A stretch of DNA of 64,000 nucleotides from CALDTK01 sp965213735 (GTDB lineage: Bacteria; Bacteroidota; Bacteroidia; Chitinophagales; Saprospiraceae), in assembly GCA_965213735.1 (NCBI GenBank), contig CBDCAB010000005.1, positions 1 through 64,000 on the forward strand, written 5' to 3'. Shown here in pieces: positions 43,355 to 52,827 of this stretch; the stretch's first letter is position 1; each line of letters opens with the position of its first letter. The notes under the pieces are model-generated. The model did no database searches. It was not told the origin of the DNA and saw only the letters and a program-made list of their open reading frames with translations. The translations under genes and the position numbers were made by a program.

Positions 43355-45844
43355 CTAAAACCTCCCCCGCAAGCTCAGCACGAAATTGCGGCCCGGAGCG
43401 CTCACTCCACTCGAGAATGGCCGGTAGTGCAAATCAGCAATATTCTCCACCCCAGCCTGTAGCCGCAGCGTCTGCCCCAGCCGAGCACTCGCAAAGAAAT
43501 CAACTACCCCCCAGGCCGGCGTGCCCACCTCGTCAATGGCTTGGTCCTCATTGTCACTCGAGCCACTCGGAGCATAATCCTCCCACCGCTTTGTGCCGTT
43601 GAAGCGATATGTGCCCGCAACGTCAAACCTTCCCATCACATACTTCAGGCCCACTTGGCCGTATGTCGGAGGGATATGCGCGAGCGGCGTTTTCGTACCC
43701 TCGGCATCCTCAGATACACCATCAGTAGCCGTCAGTCGAGCCGACAGCATAAGATTTGCACCATAGCTCACATCGCCCCGCAGTCCCACACCTTTAATAA
43801 TGCCTTCATCAGCATTGGCATTCACCTGCACGCGGTACACGTCGCCGCCACTCGCAAAGGTGGTATCGCCATTTGGCAGGGCTCCATCACGACGCACAAT
43901 GATGTCGGTGATTCTGCTATAAAAGCTGGTAGCACTCAGCCTTGCGGCAAAACCCGGCCCGCCCAACCGCCCAAAGTTTTGCGTAAGCGTAAGCTCCGCA
44001 TTCGTGGCGTGTTCGGGAGTGAGCTCCACGTTGGGCACCGAAACATATCCGTTTTTAACCCGCATTTTCCCGAAATCATCAACGTTCGGGGCTCTAAACG
44101 CTGTAGAACCAAGCACCTGGACAGTCGTCGAACTCGTTGGGGCCACCGTAAAGCCGAGCGCATAAGTCATCGCGCTGTTGGTACTAGTCACGCCATCGCG
44201 CAGCTGCTGCGGCCAGTCTACGGGTTCGTCCATGCGCGCATTTCCGAACGTTGCACCCAAGTGCACCCAACTGTAGCGCAAACCCGCTTGCGCATGAAAC
44301 CGATCACTTGCAGCAGAGTAGCGGTAGGTGGTGTAAGCACCGGCGCTCGTCATAGTCGAACCTCCACTGGGGTAGCGCGAAATTTGATCGAGCAAAACAG
44401 ACTCATCAATGAGGTTTACCCGCCCGGCAATGCTGGCCACTGTGTTGTGCTGAACTTCGACGCCATAGCTGAGGCGATGCTGTTGCAGCTTGCCGAGGTA
44501 TTTATCAGCATCAATTGTGAGACTGGTTACGTCGACATCGCTGAGGCTCAAGTTGCGCCACATGTTGTCGAGCCGGCGGTCGTAGCGATCTTCGTCTATG
44601 CGTTGGTAGGCTGCGATGTACTGCACTCGATCATGCAATTTCGTAGCTCGAGTACTTACCATGCGCAGCGAGCCGAACAGCCGCTGTTGCGGTCCGTAGT
44701 ACCACTCTGCAAACTTGAGATCGCTCGGGCGGTCGCCACTCACCGCAGTTAGCTGGTCGAAGCGTGGTACATCGCTGGAGTTGGAGTACTGGGCGTTGGC
44801 GAGCAGGTAGCGATTCTTGCCGAGTTGCCACTTTAGCTTCTGCATCACATCGATCTGATCGTAGCCGGTGCCGCGTTGTACGAACACATCTGGATTGGCC
44901 TTCACCTCACCCGTGGCAGCATTGGCAACATAGAAAGGAGTTTTGCCGAAGTCGGTGTAGGCGTGGTTGTAGCGGGTGCCTGCCCGCAAATCAGCAAAAC
45001 TCGACACACTCACCGAAGTCTGGGAGGCCCATTTCGAGCGGGCAAAGTTGTAGTCGAGGTGGGCTGTTTTTTCGAGGTTGGCACTCGAGAAGCGCATAAA
45101 GTAGTTGCCGCGACTGCGTTTGGTGCCATCGAGGGCAAGTTGCGGTTCGCGGGTACGAAAGTGTACTACCCCGCCGAGTGCATCTGATCCGTAAAGCAGA
45201 CTTCCAGCACCAAAAAGTACCTCCACCCGATCGAGCATGGCCGGATCGACAGTGATAGCGCTCTGCAAATGACCAGAGCGGTAGATAGCATTGTTGAGGC
45301 GGACACCATCTACGACGAGCAGCACGCGGTTGGCTTCAAAGCCACGGACGATAGGTGAGCCACCACCCATCTGACTGCGTTGCACGAATACTTCGCCCGA
45401 ATCCTCGAGCGCGTCGGCACTGGTTTGGGGATTGGTGGCGGCAATATCTTTGGAGGTAATCATGGCTACCGTCCAAGGGATTTCTTCGGCCACCTCATCG
45501 GTGCGGCCCACCACCACGACCTGTTCGAGGAGTTCGGTGGCAGGTTTTAGCGAAAGCTGTATGGCCTCCCCCATGCGCACACGAGCCGCCATCGTCTGGA
45601 GCGACAGGTAGCTATACTGCTGCGTCTCATAGCCTGTAAAGCTGAAGGTGATGGTGTCGCGAAAATCCAATTCAGGGACCGTGATGCTGCCATCGAGCTG
45701 GCTGGAGGCGGTAAAGGAATAGTCGCTGGTGTAAGCATTGATGCCATACATTGGACTGCCCCCTTCATCAGAGAATACGATGCGTGTCTGCGCTGCGGCG
45801 CTCAGTGCACTAAGCATCAGAAAGGTGAGAGCGAGTATCCTCAT
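43355..45844 (-). CDS. TonB-dependent receptor, heme/hemoglobin-like
   Basis: The protein of about 829 residues starts at the ATG at 45844 (MRILALTFLMLSALSAAAQT, signal peptide). A short carboxypeptidase-regulatory-like domain is followed by a plug with GGGSPIVRGFEANRVLLVVD, GVRLNNAIYRSGHLQS and LFGAGSLLYGSDALGGVVHF, the pattern of hemoglobin/heme receptors, then a barrel ending NFVLSLRGRF. It lacks the STN domain of the receptor at 19084, so it should not signal to a FecR. Its start overlaps the histidine kinase 3' end by 35 bases. Confidence 0.88.
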   Translation of the reverse strand: MRILALTFLMLSALSAAAQTRIVFSDEGGSPMYGINAYTSDYSFTASSQLDGSITVPELDFRDTITFSFTGYETQQYSYLSLQTMAARVRMGEAIQLSLKPATELLEQVVVVGRTDEVAEEIPWTVAMITSKDIAATNPQTSADALEDSGEVFVQRSQMGGGSPIVRGFEANRVLLVVDGVRLNNAIYRSGHLQSAITVDPAMLDRVEVLFGAGSLLYGSDALGGVVHFRTREPQLALDGTKRSRGNYFMRFSSANLEKTAHLDYNFARSKWASQTSVSVSSFADLRAGTRYNHAYTDFGKTPFYVANAATGEVKANPDVFVQRGTGYDQIDVMQKLKWQLGKNRYLLANAQYSNSSDVPRFDQLTAVSGDRPSDLKFAEWYYGPQQRLFGSLRMVSTRATKLHDRVQYIAAYQRIDEDRYDRRLDNMWRNLSLSDVDVTSLTIDADKYLGKLQQHRLSYGVEVQHNTVASIAGRVNLIDESVLLDQISRYPSGGSTMTSAGAYTTYRYSAASDRFHAQAGLRYSWVHLGATFGNARMDEPVDWPQQLRDGVTSTNSAMTYALGFTVAPTSSTTVQVLGSTAFRAPNVDDFGKMRVKNGYVSVPNVELTPEHATNAELTLTQNFGRLGGPGFAARLSATSFYSRITDIIVRRDGALPNGDTTFASGGDVYRVQVNANADEGIIKGVGLRGDVSYGANLMLSARLTATDGVSEDAEGTKTPLAHIPPTYGQVGLKYVMGRFDVAGTYRFNGTKRWEDYAPSGSSDNEDQAIDEVGTPAWGVVDFFASARLGQTLRLQAGVENIADLHYRPFSSGVSAPGRNFVLSLRGRF

Positions 45845-47030
45845 GGAGGCTGGATGGCGGGGCTTTAGGGGCGAGCGGCACACGCACAGCAAATGTGGTG
45901 CCTCGCCCTACAGCACTATCCTTTACAAAGATTTTGCCACCGTGATACTGCTCCACAATGCGTTTGGCCAGACTCAGCCCGAGGCCCCAGCCGCGACTCT
46001 TCGTGGTGTAGCCAGGGCGAAAAACAGTCTTGCGTTTATTGGGAGGTATTCCTTTGCCCGAATCAGCTACTTCAATTTCTGCGAGGTTTCTGGCAATTGT
46101 ACCCCGAAGTTCTAGTGTTCCGCTGCCATCCATAGCATCGAGAGCATTGCGAATCAGATTTTCTAGTACCCAATTAAATATGTGTCGATTAATGGCAATT
46201 GGAGTTTTGGCGAAAGCTGCATCGACCTCACAGGTAAAAGCCACCTTGCGAGGCGCGCGCTTGCTCATGTAGTCGAACACTTCTTGCAAAACTTCCCCCA
46301 GGGGCACAGCCTCCAATTCGGGCTTTGATCCAATCTTATTGAAGCGATCGGCCACGAGCTGAAGTCGATCAACATCTCGATTGAGCTCGGAGGCCACCTC
46401 GCTGAGTTCCTCATTGTCGCCGTACTCTGCGCGCAGGTACTCGACCCAGGCCATAATCGCACTTATGGGGGTGCCGAGTTGATGTGCCGTCTCTTTGGCC
46501 ATCCCTATCCAAACCCCATTTTGTTCGGAGCGACGAATAGCACTCAAGGCGAGGTAGCCGAGCAAGATAAAGGTGCCGATGAGCAGCAACTGAATGTACG
46601 GGAAGTAGCGCAGCGAGCGCAGTAGACTCGACTCGAAAAAATAAATCTGGTTGCCGCCCGCGCCTTCGATAGGGGCCACGCCCTGGGTGCGAAGGTCGCT
46701 CAGCACAGATGTCAAGTAGGTGGTATTAGAGTCGAGGCTTTCGCCAAAATTATGTGCATCGATAATTTCACCGGTGGGTCCGACCAGTATCAGCGGAATG
46801 GTAGAGTTGCTTTGGAGAATAGTGGTGTAGATGGTGAGGTCGCAGATTTCAGCTTCGGCATCTGTCATCGTGCGGATATAGCGTTGGGCTTCAACCCACC
46901 GCTCCACTTTATGACGTTCTTCTTCGGCGAGTTGCTGCACGAGGTAGCCGGCTGAGAGGGCGCTACCGGTAACGATAAGCAGTCCGATGGTGGCGAGAAT
47001 CCACTTCCACTGGCGGGACGAGAGCGACAT
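45810..47030 (-). CDS. Membrane sensor histidine kinase
   Basis: The 406-residue protein has two membrane helices (WILATIGLLIVTGSALSAGYL and YIQLLLIGTFILLGYLALSA) around a periplasmic sensor of about 120 residues. The phospho-accepting His is in KETAHQLGTPISAIMAWVEY. The ATPase has N-box WVLENLIRNALDAM, G1 DSGKGIPP and G2 GWGLGLSLAKRIVEQ. No response regulator gene is adjacent. It sits between exosortase N and a TonB receptor and may belong to that transcript. It contains two TTTTGGCGAAAGC motifs in opposite orientations. Confidence 0.9.
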   Translation of the reverse strand: MSLSSRQWKWILATIGLLIVTGSALSAGYLVQQLAEEERHKVERWVEAQRYIRTMTDAEAEICDLTIYTTILQSNSTIPLILVGPTGEIIDAHNFGESLDSNTTYLTSVLSDLRTQGVAPIEGAGGNQIYFFESSLLRSLRYFPYIQLLLIGTFILLGYLALSAIRRSEQNGVWIGMAKETAHQLGTPISAIMAWVEYLRAEYGDNEELSEVASELNRDVDRLQLVADRFNKIGSKPELEAVPLGEVLQEVFDYMSKRAPRKVAFTCEVDAAFAKTPIAINRHIFNWVLENLIRNALDAMDGSGTLELRGTIARNLAEIEVADSGKGIPPNKRKTVFRPGYTTKSRGWGLGLSLAKRIVEQYHGGKIFVKDSAVGRGTTFAVRVPLAPKAPPSSLHEDTRSHLSDA

Positions 47031-47064
47031 AGGGGGGCTAAGATGGGGCTGGGGCAGTGAGAAA

Positions 47065-48288
47065 TCACCGCACCCTCTCCACCCATTCCAGCACCTCTTG
47101 TTTGGTAGCTGCCGTCACATTGTAAAGGCTATACGTCGCCCCGCCGCTGGCCATATCGATGCGCCAGGAGGCCTGGTTGATAGTGTGCTTGGTGCCGTTG
47201 CTCATCCACCAGGCGGTGTGGAGTTGATGGTCGGGATGGGTAAGGGTAGCGGTGTAGACCTCAAAATCCTCCTCCAGCACGCGTCGCTCGATTTGCGTAA
47301 AGGTGTAGCCACTGCCGCGCCAGCAGATGGTAGGACTGTGCTCAGCGTGGTAAAACGCAGGCACAGGCTTGATGTAGAGCAAGGCGTCGCCAAAGTTGTA
47401 GGCAGCTACTTGATTGGCACGCAGCTCTGGCAGAACGCCACATACTGGTGAAGCCTGCCATGCGCTATCCGCTAGCGGGCCGGAGCTAGCACTCACAGCA
47501 GCTGCACGACCGAAGCCTATCCACAGCAGCGGCAAACAACACAGCACGAGCGCAAGCTGAACACCCACCGCAGCACCCTTACCTCCAGGAGCCTCACCGT
47601 AGCGCCTCACGCTCCACTGGTAGGCCAGCGCCAGCGGCATCGCCACCACACCGCCGAAGCAGATTAAGCCATAAATCTCGTGCATCGGGTGCGCCGGCCC
47701 CCACTGCATCAGCACCAGACCGCATATGCGCAGAAAGTTGGCAGACACGATGAGGTAAACCGCCACTATTAGCCCACTCGCTACCAGCCAGGCCGGCAAC
47801 ACGCGCCGCTCGCGCTGTTCTAGCACAGCTGGAATAGCTACCGCCACGGCAAGTCCCGTTAGCATTAGATTGATGCCGATACAGGCCTCATCGACTGCAA
47901 AGGTTGCACCATCGAGCACCATGACATTGCCTAGCACCTCCACCGAGTAGCCAGCGGCGTTGAGCACCGACCCCACGAGCCGCGAGAGCCAGAGCCGCAT
48001 TTCGAAACCCGCCACAGTGTCGAAGTACCTGAAAAATGGATTGAGCAGCAGCGCCCCCACCACCGGAATAGCGCTCGCAAAGGGCCGCAGCGTGTACAGC
48101 ACACCTACCACCATCAGGCTTACGCCAAAACTCACCAAGGAGCGCGTCGGCACCAGCACGCTCAAACCCAGCACAAGGACTGCTAGTGGGATCGCAAACC
48201 TGCCCAAACTTCTTCCGCCTTGCACCATAGCCAGCGCACTCACTGCCAGGACGAGATAGAAGGCAAGGTCGGGCTGCCACAGGCTCAT
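47065..48288 (-). CDS. xrtN: Exosortase N
   Basis: The protein of about 407 residues (ATG at 48288, MSLWQPDLAFYLVLAVSALA) has eight or so membrane helices. The exosortase Cys is in FAVDEACIGINLMLTGLAVA, the conserved Arg in VSANFLRICGLVLMQWGPAH and the His in HPMHEIYGLICFGGVVAMPL. Exosortases cleave and transfer proteins with a PEP-CTERM-like tail. The start overlaps the stop of the VIT-domain gene as ATGA. A soluble C-terminal domain of about 150 residues follows the membrane part. Confidence 0.88.
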   Translation of the reverse strand: MSLWQPDLAFYLVLAVSALAMVQGGRSLGRFAIPLAVLVLGLSVLVPTRSLVSFGVSLMVVGVLYTLRPFASAIPVVGALLLNPFFRYFDTVAGFEMRLWLSRLVGSVLNAAGYSVEVLGNVMVLDGATFAVDEACIGINLMLTGLAVAVAIPAVLEQRERRVLPAWLVASGLIVAVYLIVSANFLRICGLVLMQWGPAHPMHEIYGLICFGGVVAMPLALAYQWSVRRYGEAPGGKGAAVGVQLALVLCCLPLLWIGFGRAAAVSASSGPLADSAWQASPVCGVLPELRANQVAAYNFGDALLYIKPVPAFYHAEHSPTICWRGSGYTFTQIERRVLEEDFEVYTATLTHPDHQLHTAWWMSNGTKHTINQASWRIDMASGGATYSLYNVTAATKQEVLEWVERVR

Positions 48289-50846
48289 CGTTTCCGGAAA
48301 TACAGCAGCACCAGCACCGCAATTCCCAATACCATCAGCGCCCACTCGTGCGGCTCGGGTACTGCGCCCGACTGCTCATCGAAAGCACGTTGTACAGCTC
48401 TCGCATCAGCTACCGTAGCCTCGGAATCACTAACTGCAGCTACAGGAGCCTCACCTGAGGCGGGTGGTGCTACACCTTTCGGACCGATAACATTCGCAAT
48501 ACCAAAGCGAGCATAATCCGCATCTGTCTCCAGGATAATCTGACTAGAAAAAGGGGTCACAATATTTGCGCGCTTAGCAAAATCGATAGCTGCTAGCTGA
48601 GCATCCTCAGTAGCTTCAGTGAGTTGATGAGCAAGCAGACTCTGGCGATAGTTAAACAACTGCAATAAGGCTGGGTCTGCGCCACTGTCTGAAGCATTAC
48701 TCGGCAGCGCCACGATGCGGGCGTTGATACCATCCAACTCCACGAGTCCAGGACCATCCATCCGCTCCCTAACCTCTCCGTCGACGAGAGCTCTACGTGC
48801 CAGGTCGAGGGTGCCAACATCAGCACTCGCACCACCCATATCAACAATTGTTTGCAGATAACTCGGCAGCTCCTCTCCGACATGAACGACAGCTAATTTT
48901 CCAAAATGCGACCACGCTTTAATTGCGTATTTATCATCTTCGCTATAGTCGTCGATGGTGAGTGGATACTTCTGCTCGCGGGTAATGAGAAGCACGGAAT
49001 CTTGGTAGCTTAAAAGTTGCACCGGAAACAAGCTCCGCTGCCGCTCCGAGCCGCGAAGTTTGGCAGCATCAACATTGGACTCATCGAGTCGGAAAAGCTC
49101 CCCATCGTAGCCGACAAGAAGAATTTTTGCCGCTGCAGCCCAAGTGGTGAGCTGGCGCAATTCTGGGGAGGTCCAGCGGCCGGTTAAATCTACGTAGGCT
49201 CGCACAATGGCACGTGGTGCATAATTTGGTTTGGCCGGTTCAAGGGTGTAGGCCGTGCCATCAGCCACGTAAGTGCTTGGACTGATTTCCGCCAGCTCGA
49301 CGGAATAGCGTTCGGGTGTGTAGCCTCGGAAGCTGTAGCTGTCAGTGAGAAGCCTGTCGCCTGTGTAGCGGATGCTGGTTTTCACTTTCGTAAAACCGGT
49401 AGGTGGACCTTGCACCCCTATAGATGCCACTTCGAAACCATTGCTGTTTTGCTGTAAAGGAGCAGTAACTTCAATACTGAATCTGCGGGCTAAGGTGTCT
49501 ACTACGGGAAAGATCCGCATAGCTACGGTATTTGCATTGCGCCACTCAACGAGGGCTGGGTCGCGACGTTCACGACCAACTACCGTGCGATAGGCTTCGC
49601 GGGCTTTGCTTCGGGTGCTAAGGCGCGCTGGCTGCTCCACACCAAAGACCCAGAGCGAACTATTGGTGACCACTCCACCTGGAGGCAGCTGAAACGTGTA
49701 GATGGCTTCTCCCTGGCGTGATTGGGTGGAACTCACCGTAAAGTCGTATCGGGTACGTACAGTGGCCGTAGCTTTATCAACGACGTGTGCTACTTCGATA
49801 TGATCAGTAGATAATCCTTCGGCACTCCAGAGAGCTTCTTCATTATCGTGACCAGTACCAGCAAAGAAGCGTTTGAATTTTGCTTTATTTTGCTGAATAA
49901 TAGACGGAGCTGGATGTAGATGCATTGCCCACACGAGGAGCGGTGAATGTTGCCGCGTGCGAGTCCACCAGCTAGATGAGTTGAGGTTTGACTTCAACTG
50001 GTAATTTGCCTCAGCTGTAAAGGCGAGCCGCGTCATAATATCAGGGGTAATTTGTTCTAAAATCCGCAAAACACGATCTTCAGGTTTACTTGCTGCACTT
50101 ATCGCTTCTACCTGATCGAGTTTAGCACTATGAACAGCAGCGAATAGCGTCATCACCATCATAGGCAATGCTATACCTACTGCGACAAAGGCTTGACTGC
50201 TGCGCTCGACTCCTCGGCGCCTGAGGTGAATGAGGAGTCCAAGCAAGGCTAGCGTTGGCACGAACAGGAGCAAACCTCCTCCCATTATTAATAAGCCTAT
50301 CGCAGCGACCCACACTTGATCTACTTCAAATAAAAAGACTGTTTGGTGCACTAGTCCAACAATCGTCAAGCCTGCCGCAAAGTGATAGGTTTTATATTTC
50401 CAGCCACTCATTTGATCGACTAGCGGGTCTAGCAGCAACACCCCGATCATCATGGAGCAGTAGGCTGCCCACGCTAATGTCGGTTGCGCAAACAGTTGGA
50501 AGGTTGTATTAAGTACATAACAAAGGATGTAGAGATTGCCGAGATAAAGCAAGCCAAGCTTGTTGCTTCTTTTCTTAGAGTTGAGTAAGGTGATGCCATA
50601 AATTTGAGTTAGTAGCAGGCCCACCAGGCAACAGATAACTCCGGAGATATCGTCCCATGCCTCGGTAGTCATAAATCCTGCTACAAGCAGCAGGCTGATA
50701 TTTAGGGCTGCGAGGTAATAGCCGCGCTTGAGGTGTTTGTGGTTGAGTTGCGCTACTTCAGCGGTCGCGTTCGAAGTTGTTGGTGGTGGGGTTGCAGGGG
50801 CACGTTGCGGTGCGATAGGACCTACGAAGGCGGGAGAGGTGGGCAT
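48285..50846 (-). CDS. XrtN-system VIT-domain protein with PEP-CTERM-like tail
   Basis: The protein of about 853 residues (ATG at 50846) has about seven membrane helices in the first 250 residues, a VIT (vault inter-alpha-trypsin) domain (ATVRTRYDFTVSSTQSRQGE, AIYTFQLPPGGVVTNSSLWV, about 340-490) and a long extracytoplasmic region. The tail VPEPHEWALMVLGIAVLVLL ends in FRKR, the motif-helix-basic order of an exosortase signal. It is encoded directly before exosortase N and is its likely substrate. Function unknown. Confidence 0.85.
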   Translation of the reverse strand: MPTSPAFVGPIAPQRAPATPPPTTSNATAEVAQLNHKHLKRGYYLAALNISLLLVAGFMTTEAWDDISGVICCLVGLLLTQIYGITLLNSKKRSNKLGLLYLGNLYILCYVLNTTFQLFAQPTLAWAAYCSMMIGVLLLDPLVDQMSGWKYKTYHFAAGLTIVGLVHQTVFLFEVDQVWVAAIGLLIMGGGLLLFVPTLALLGLLIHLRRRGVERSSQAFVAVGIALPMMVMTLFAAVHSAKLDQVEAISAASKPEDRVLRILEQITPDIMTRLAFTAEANYQLKSNLNSSSWWTRTRQHSPLLVWAMHLHPAPSIIQQNKAKFKRFFAGTGHDNEEALWSAEGLSTDHIEVAHVVDKATATVRTRYDFTVSSTQSRQGEAIYTFQLPPGGVVTNSSLWVFGVEQPARLSTRSKAREAYRTVVGRERRDPALVEWRNANTVAMRIFPVVDTLARRFSIEVTAPLQQNSNGFEVASIGVQGPPTGFTKVKTSIRYTGDRLLTDSYSFRGYTPERYSVELAEISPSTYVADGTAYTLEPAKPNYAPRAIVRAYVDLTGRWTSPELRQLTTWAAAAKILLVGYDGELFRLDESNVDAAKLRGSERQRSLFPVQLLSYQDSVLLITREQKYPLTIDDYSEDDKYAIKAWSHFGKLAVVHVGEELPSYLQTIVDMGGASADVGTLDLARRALVDGEVRERMDGPGLVELDGINARIVALPSNASDSGADPALLQLFNYRQSLLAHQLTEATEDAQLAAIDFAKRANIVTPFSSQIILETDADYARFGIANVIGPKGVAPPASGEAPVAAVSDSEATVADARAVQRAFDEQSGAVPEPHEWALMVLGIAVLVLLYFRKR

Positions 50847-50994
50847 GGGATGTGCTTTAGATGACAAAGCAACGCCGGTTTACTCTGCATCGCAAAGTCC
50901 TTTGCAAACTTTAACAGTTGCGAGCTGGAGCAAGCCTAACTAAACTTTTGCTTCTACTCCCACGCATCAGCATCTGTAGTTCCCTCCTGGAGCC

Positions 50995-52668
50995 TCAACT
51001 CGTAGCGTGACTCAGACCGGAGACAGGATTGACTCCCCTCAATCGAAACCACCTGTACCCAAACGCACCAAGATTGACCTCATAAGTCATCTTCTCGTTT
51101 GGCTCTACCTCATGCGGCTCAATAAGATCAACAAGATTAGAACCTTGTTTGACCTCTAAAGAAAACTTCTCTACACAAGGATTAGAACTCATGTTGTGAA
51201 GTGTAATCACAGTAGAACCCAGATGTTCAAAAGACATGATGAGCACATTATCGCCTCGACTCTTGATGATCTTCCAATCGCCGCGACCAATTTCTGGACA
51301 GTTTTTGCGTAAGCGCAGCATTCGAGTGGTCCAACTCAACAGCGAATCGGGCTCGCGTGATTGCTGCTCTACATTTACCCGCTCATAATCATACGGCCCG
51401 CGCTTGATGATTGGATGGATGAGCTGTTTGGCTTCGGCAGCAAGGGAAAATCCCGCATGCTCTTCATGGCTCCATTGCATGGGTGTACGCACCGCCGCGC
51501 GCTCCTTGAGCTTGAGATTGTCGCCCATGCCAATTTCGTCGCCATAACGCAACACGGGCGTACCAGGTAGGGATAACATAAGGCTATTGGCCAGCTCAAT
51601 GTGGTCTCGATCGCCGAGCATGGGAGCCAAGCGACGCCGAATGCCACGGTCATAAAGTCGCATGTTTTCTTCAGGTCCGAAGGCATCAAATACCGCTTTT
51701 TGCTGCTCCTCGTCGAGTCGACCTAGATCGAGTTCATCGTGATTGCGCAAGAAGTTGGCCCACTGGGCAGTAGGAAATATATCGGCAGTATCACGTAGCG
51801 CCTTTTTTAGGCTTGTCGTGTTGCCAGTGGCGAGTGCGTGGAAGAGGTGTTGATTGACGTAAAAGTTGAACATCATCTGCAGACCTTCCCCCTTTTCACC
51901 GAAGTAGAGCTTGGCCTTTTCTGGGGCGACGTTGGCTTCTCCGAGCAGGATGGCATCACCGCGCCGCCACTGCAGAAAACGCCGCATCTCTTCGAGGTAC
52001 TCAAAGCGGATTTTTCTGTTTCCAGCCTGCCCTGGCTCTTGAGTTTCGAGCACGAAAGGCACAGCATCAACACGAAATCCAGCTACACCCAAAGTCAGAT
52101 AGAAGCCCATTATCCGATGGATTTCACGGCGGACCTCTGGATTTGACATATTGAGGTCTGGCTGGAAATCATAAAACCGATGAAAGTAGTAGGCCTTGGC
52201 TTTCCTATCCTTCGTCCAGGTAGCTTCTTGGACACCTGGAAATATGACGCCTTTATCGGCATCTTTCGGTTTTCTATCTGACCACACGTACCAATCATGG
52301 TATTTGGCATCTTTGCCTTTACGTGCATTCTTAAACCAGTGATGTTTATCAGAGGTGTGATTTATAACAAGATCGATAATAACTTTGATGCCGACGCGAT
52401 TGGCAGCGTGCATAAATTCGGCGAAGTCTCCAAGCGTCCCGTGACGCGGATCAACTCCGTAGTAGTCTGAAATGTCGTAGCCATTATCTTTATTGGGTGT
52501 AATTTGAAAAGGAGCAAGCCATATAACATCTACGCCGAGTGCGTGCAGGTATTCGAGGCGAAGTAAGAGTCCGCGGAAGTCTCCCACTCCGTCTGCGTTT
52601 GCATCGGCAAAGGTTTCGAGGTCGAGGCTGTAAATTATGGAGTTCTTGTACCAGAGGTCGTCTATCAT
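50995..52668 (-). CDS. Trehalose synthase-like GH13 enzyme
   Basis: The 557-residue protein (ATG at 52668, MIDDLWYKNSIIYSLDLETF) has the GH13 regions: I DLVINHTSD, II GFRVDAVPFVLE with the nucleophile Asp, III ILLGEANVAPEKA with the acid/base Glu, IV LRNHDELDLGRL. The HDEL sequence and overall pattern resemble maltose-to-trehalose isomerase (TreS); amylase activity cannot be excluded. There is no signal peptide. An upstream extension to 52899 is Arg/Cys-rich and not conserved. It is divergent from an LLM oxidoreductase gene. Confidence 0.85.
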   Translation of the reverse strand: MIDDLWYKNSIIYSLDLETFADANADGVGDFRGLLLRLEYLHALGVDVIWLAPFQITPNKDNGYDISDYYGVDPRHGTLGDFAEFMHAANRVGIKVIIDLVINHTSDKHHWFKNARKGKDAKYHDWYVWSDRKPKDADKGVIFPGVQEATWTKDRKAKAYYFHRFYDFQPDLNMSNPEVRREIHRIMGFYLTLGVAGFRVDAVPFVLETQEPGQAGNRKIRFEYLEEMRRFLQWRRGDAILLGEANVAPEKAKLYFGEKGEGLQMMFNFYVNQHLFHALATGNTTSLKKALRDTADIFPTAQWANFLRNHDELDLGRLDEEQQKAVFDAFGPEENMRLYDRGIRRRLAPMLGDRDHIELANSLMLSLPGTPVLRYGDEIGMGDNLKLKERAAVRTPMQWSHEEHAGFSLAAEAKQLIHPIIKRGPYDYERVNVEQQSREPDSLLSWTTRMLRLRKNCPEIGRGDWKIIKSRGDNVLIMSFEHLGSTVITLHNMSSNPCVEKFSLEVKQGSNLVDLIEPHEVEPNEKMTYEVNLGAFGYRWFRLRGVNPVSGLSHATS

Positions 52669-52827
52669 CTTCGGTAACAACTGAGTAATGCGCGCCGGCG
52701 TTCGACGCCTTTTGCGGGCAAAGCGTGAGGTTTTAGGTTTTGGCGAAAGCTGAACGGGGCATCTGCTGGAGAAGCGGAGGAGCGAACACGCCGGCTGACT
52801 ATGCCTTTGAGCTAAGCAAAAGCACCT

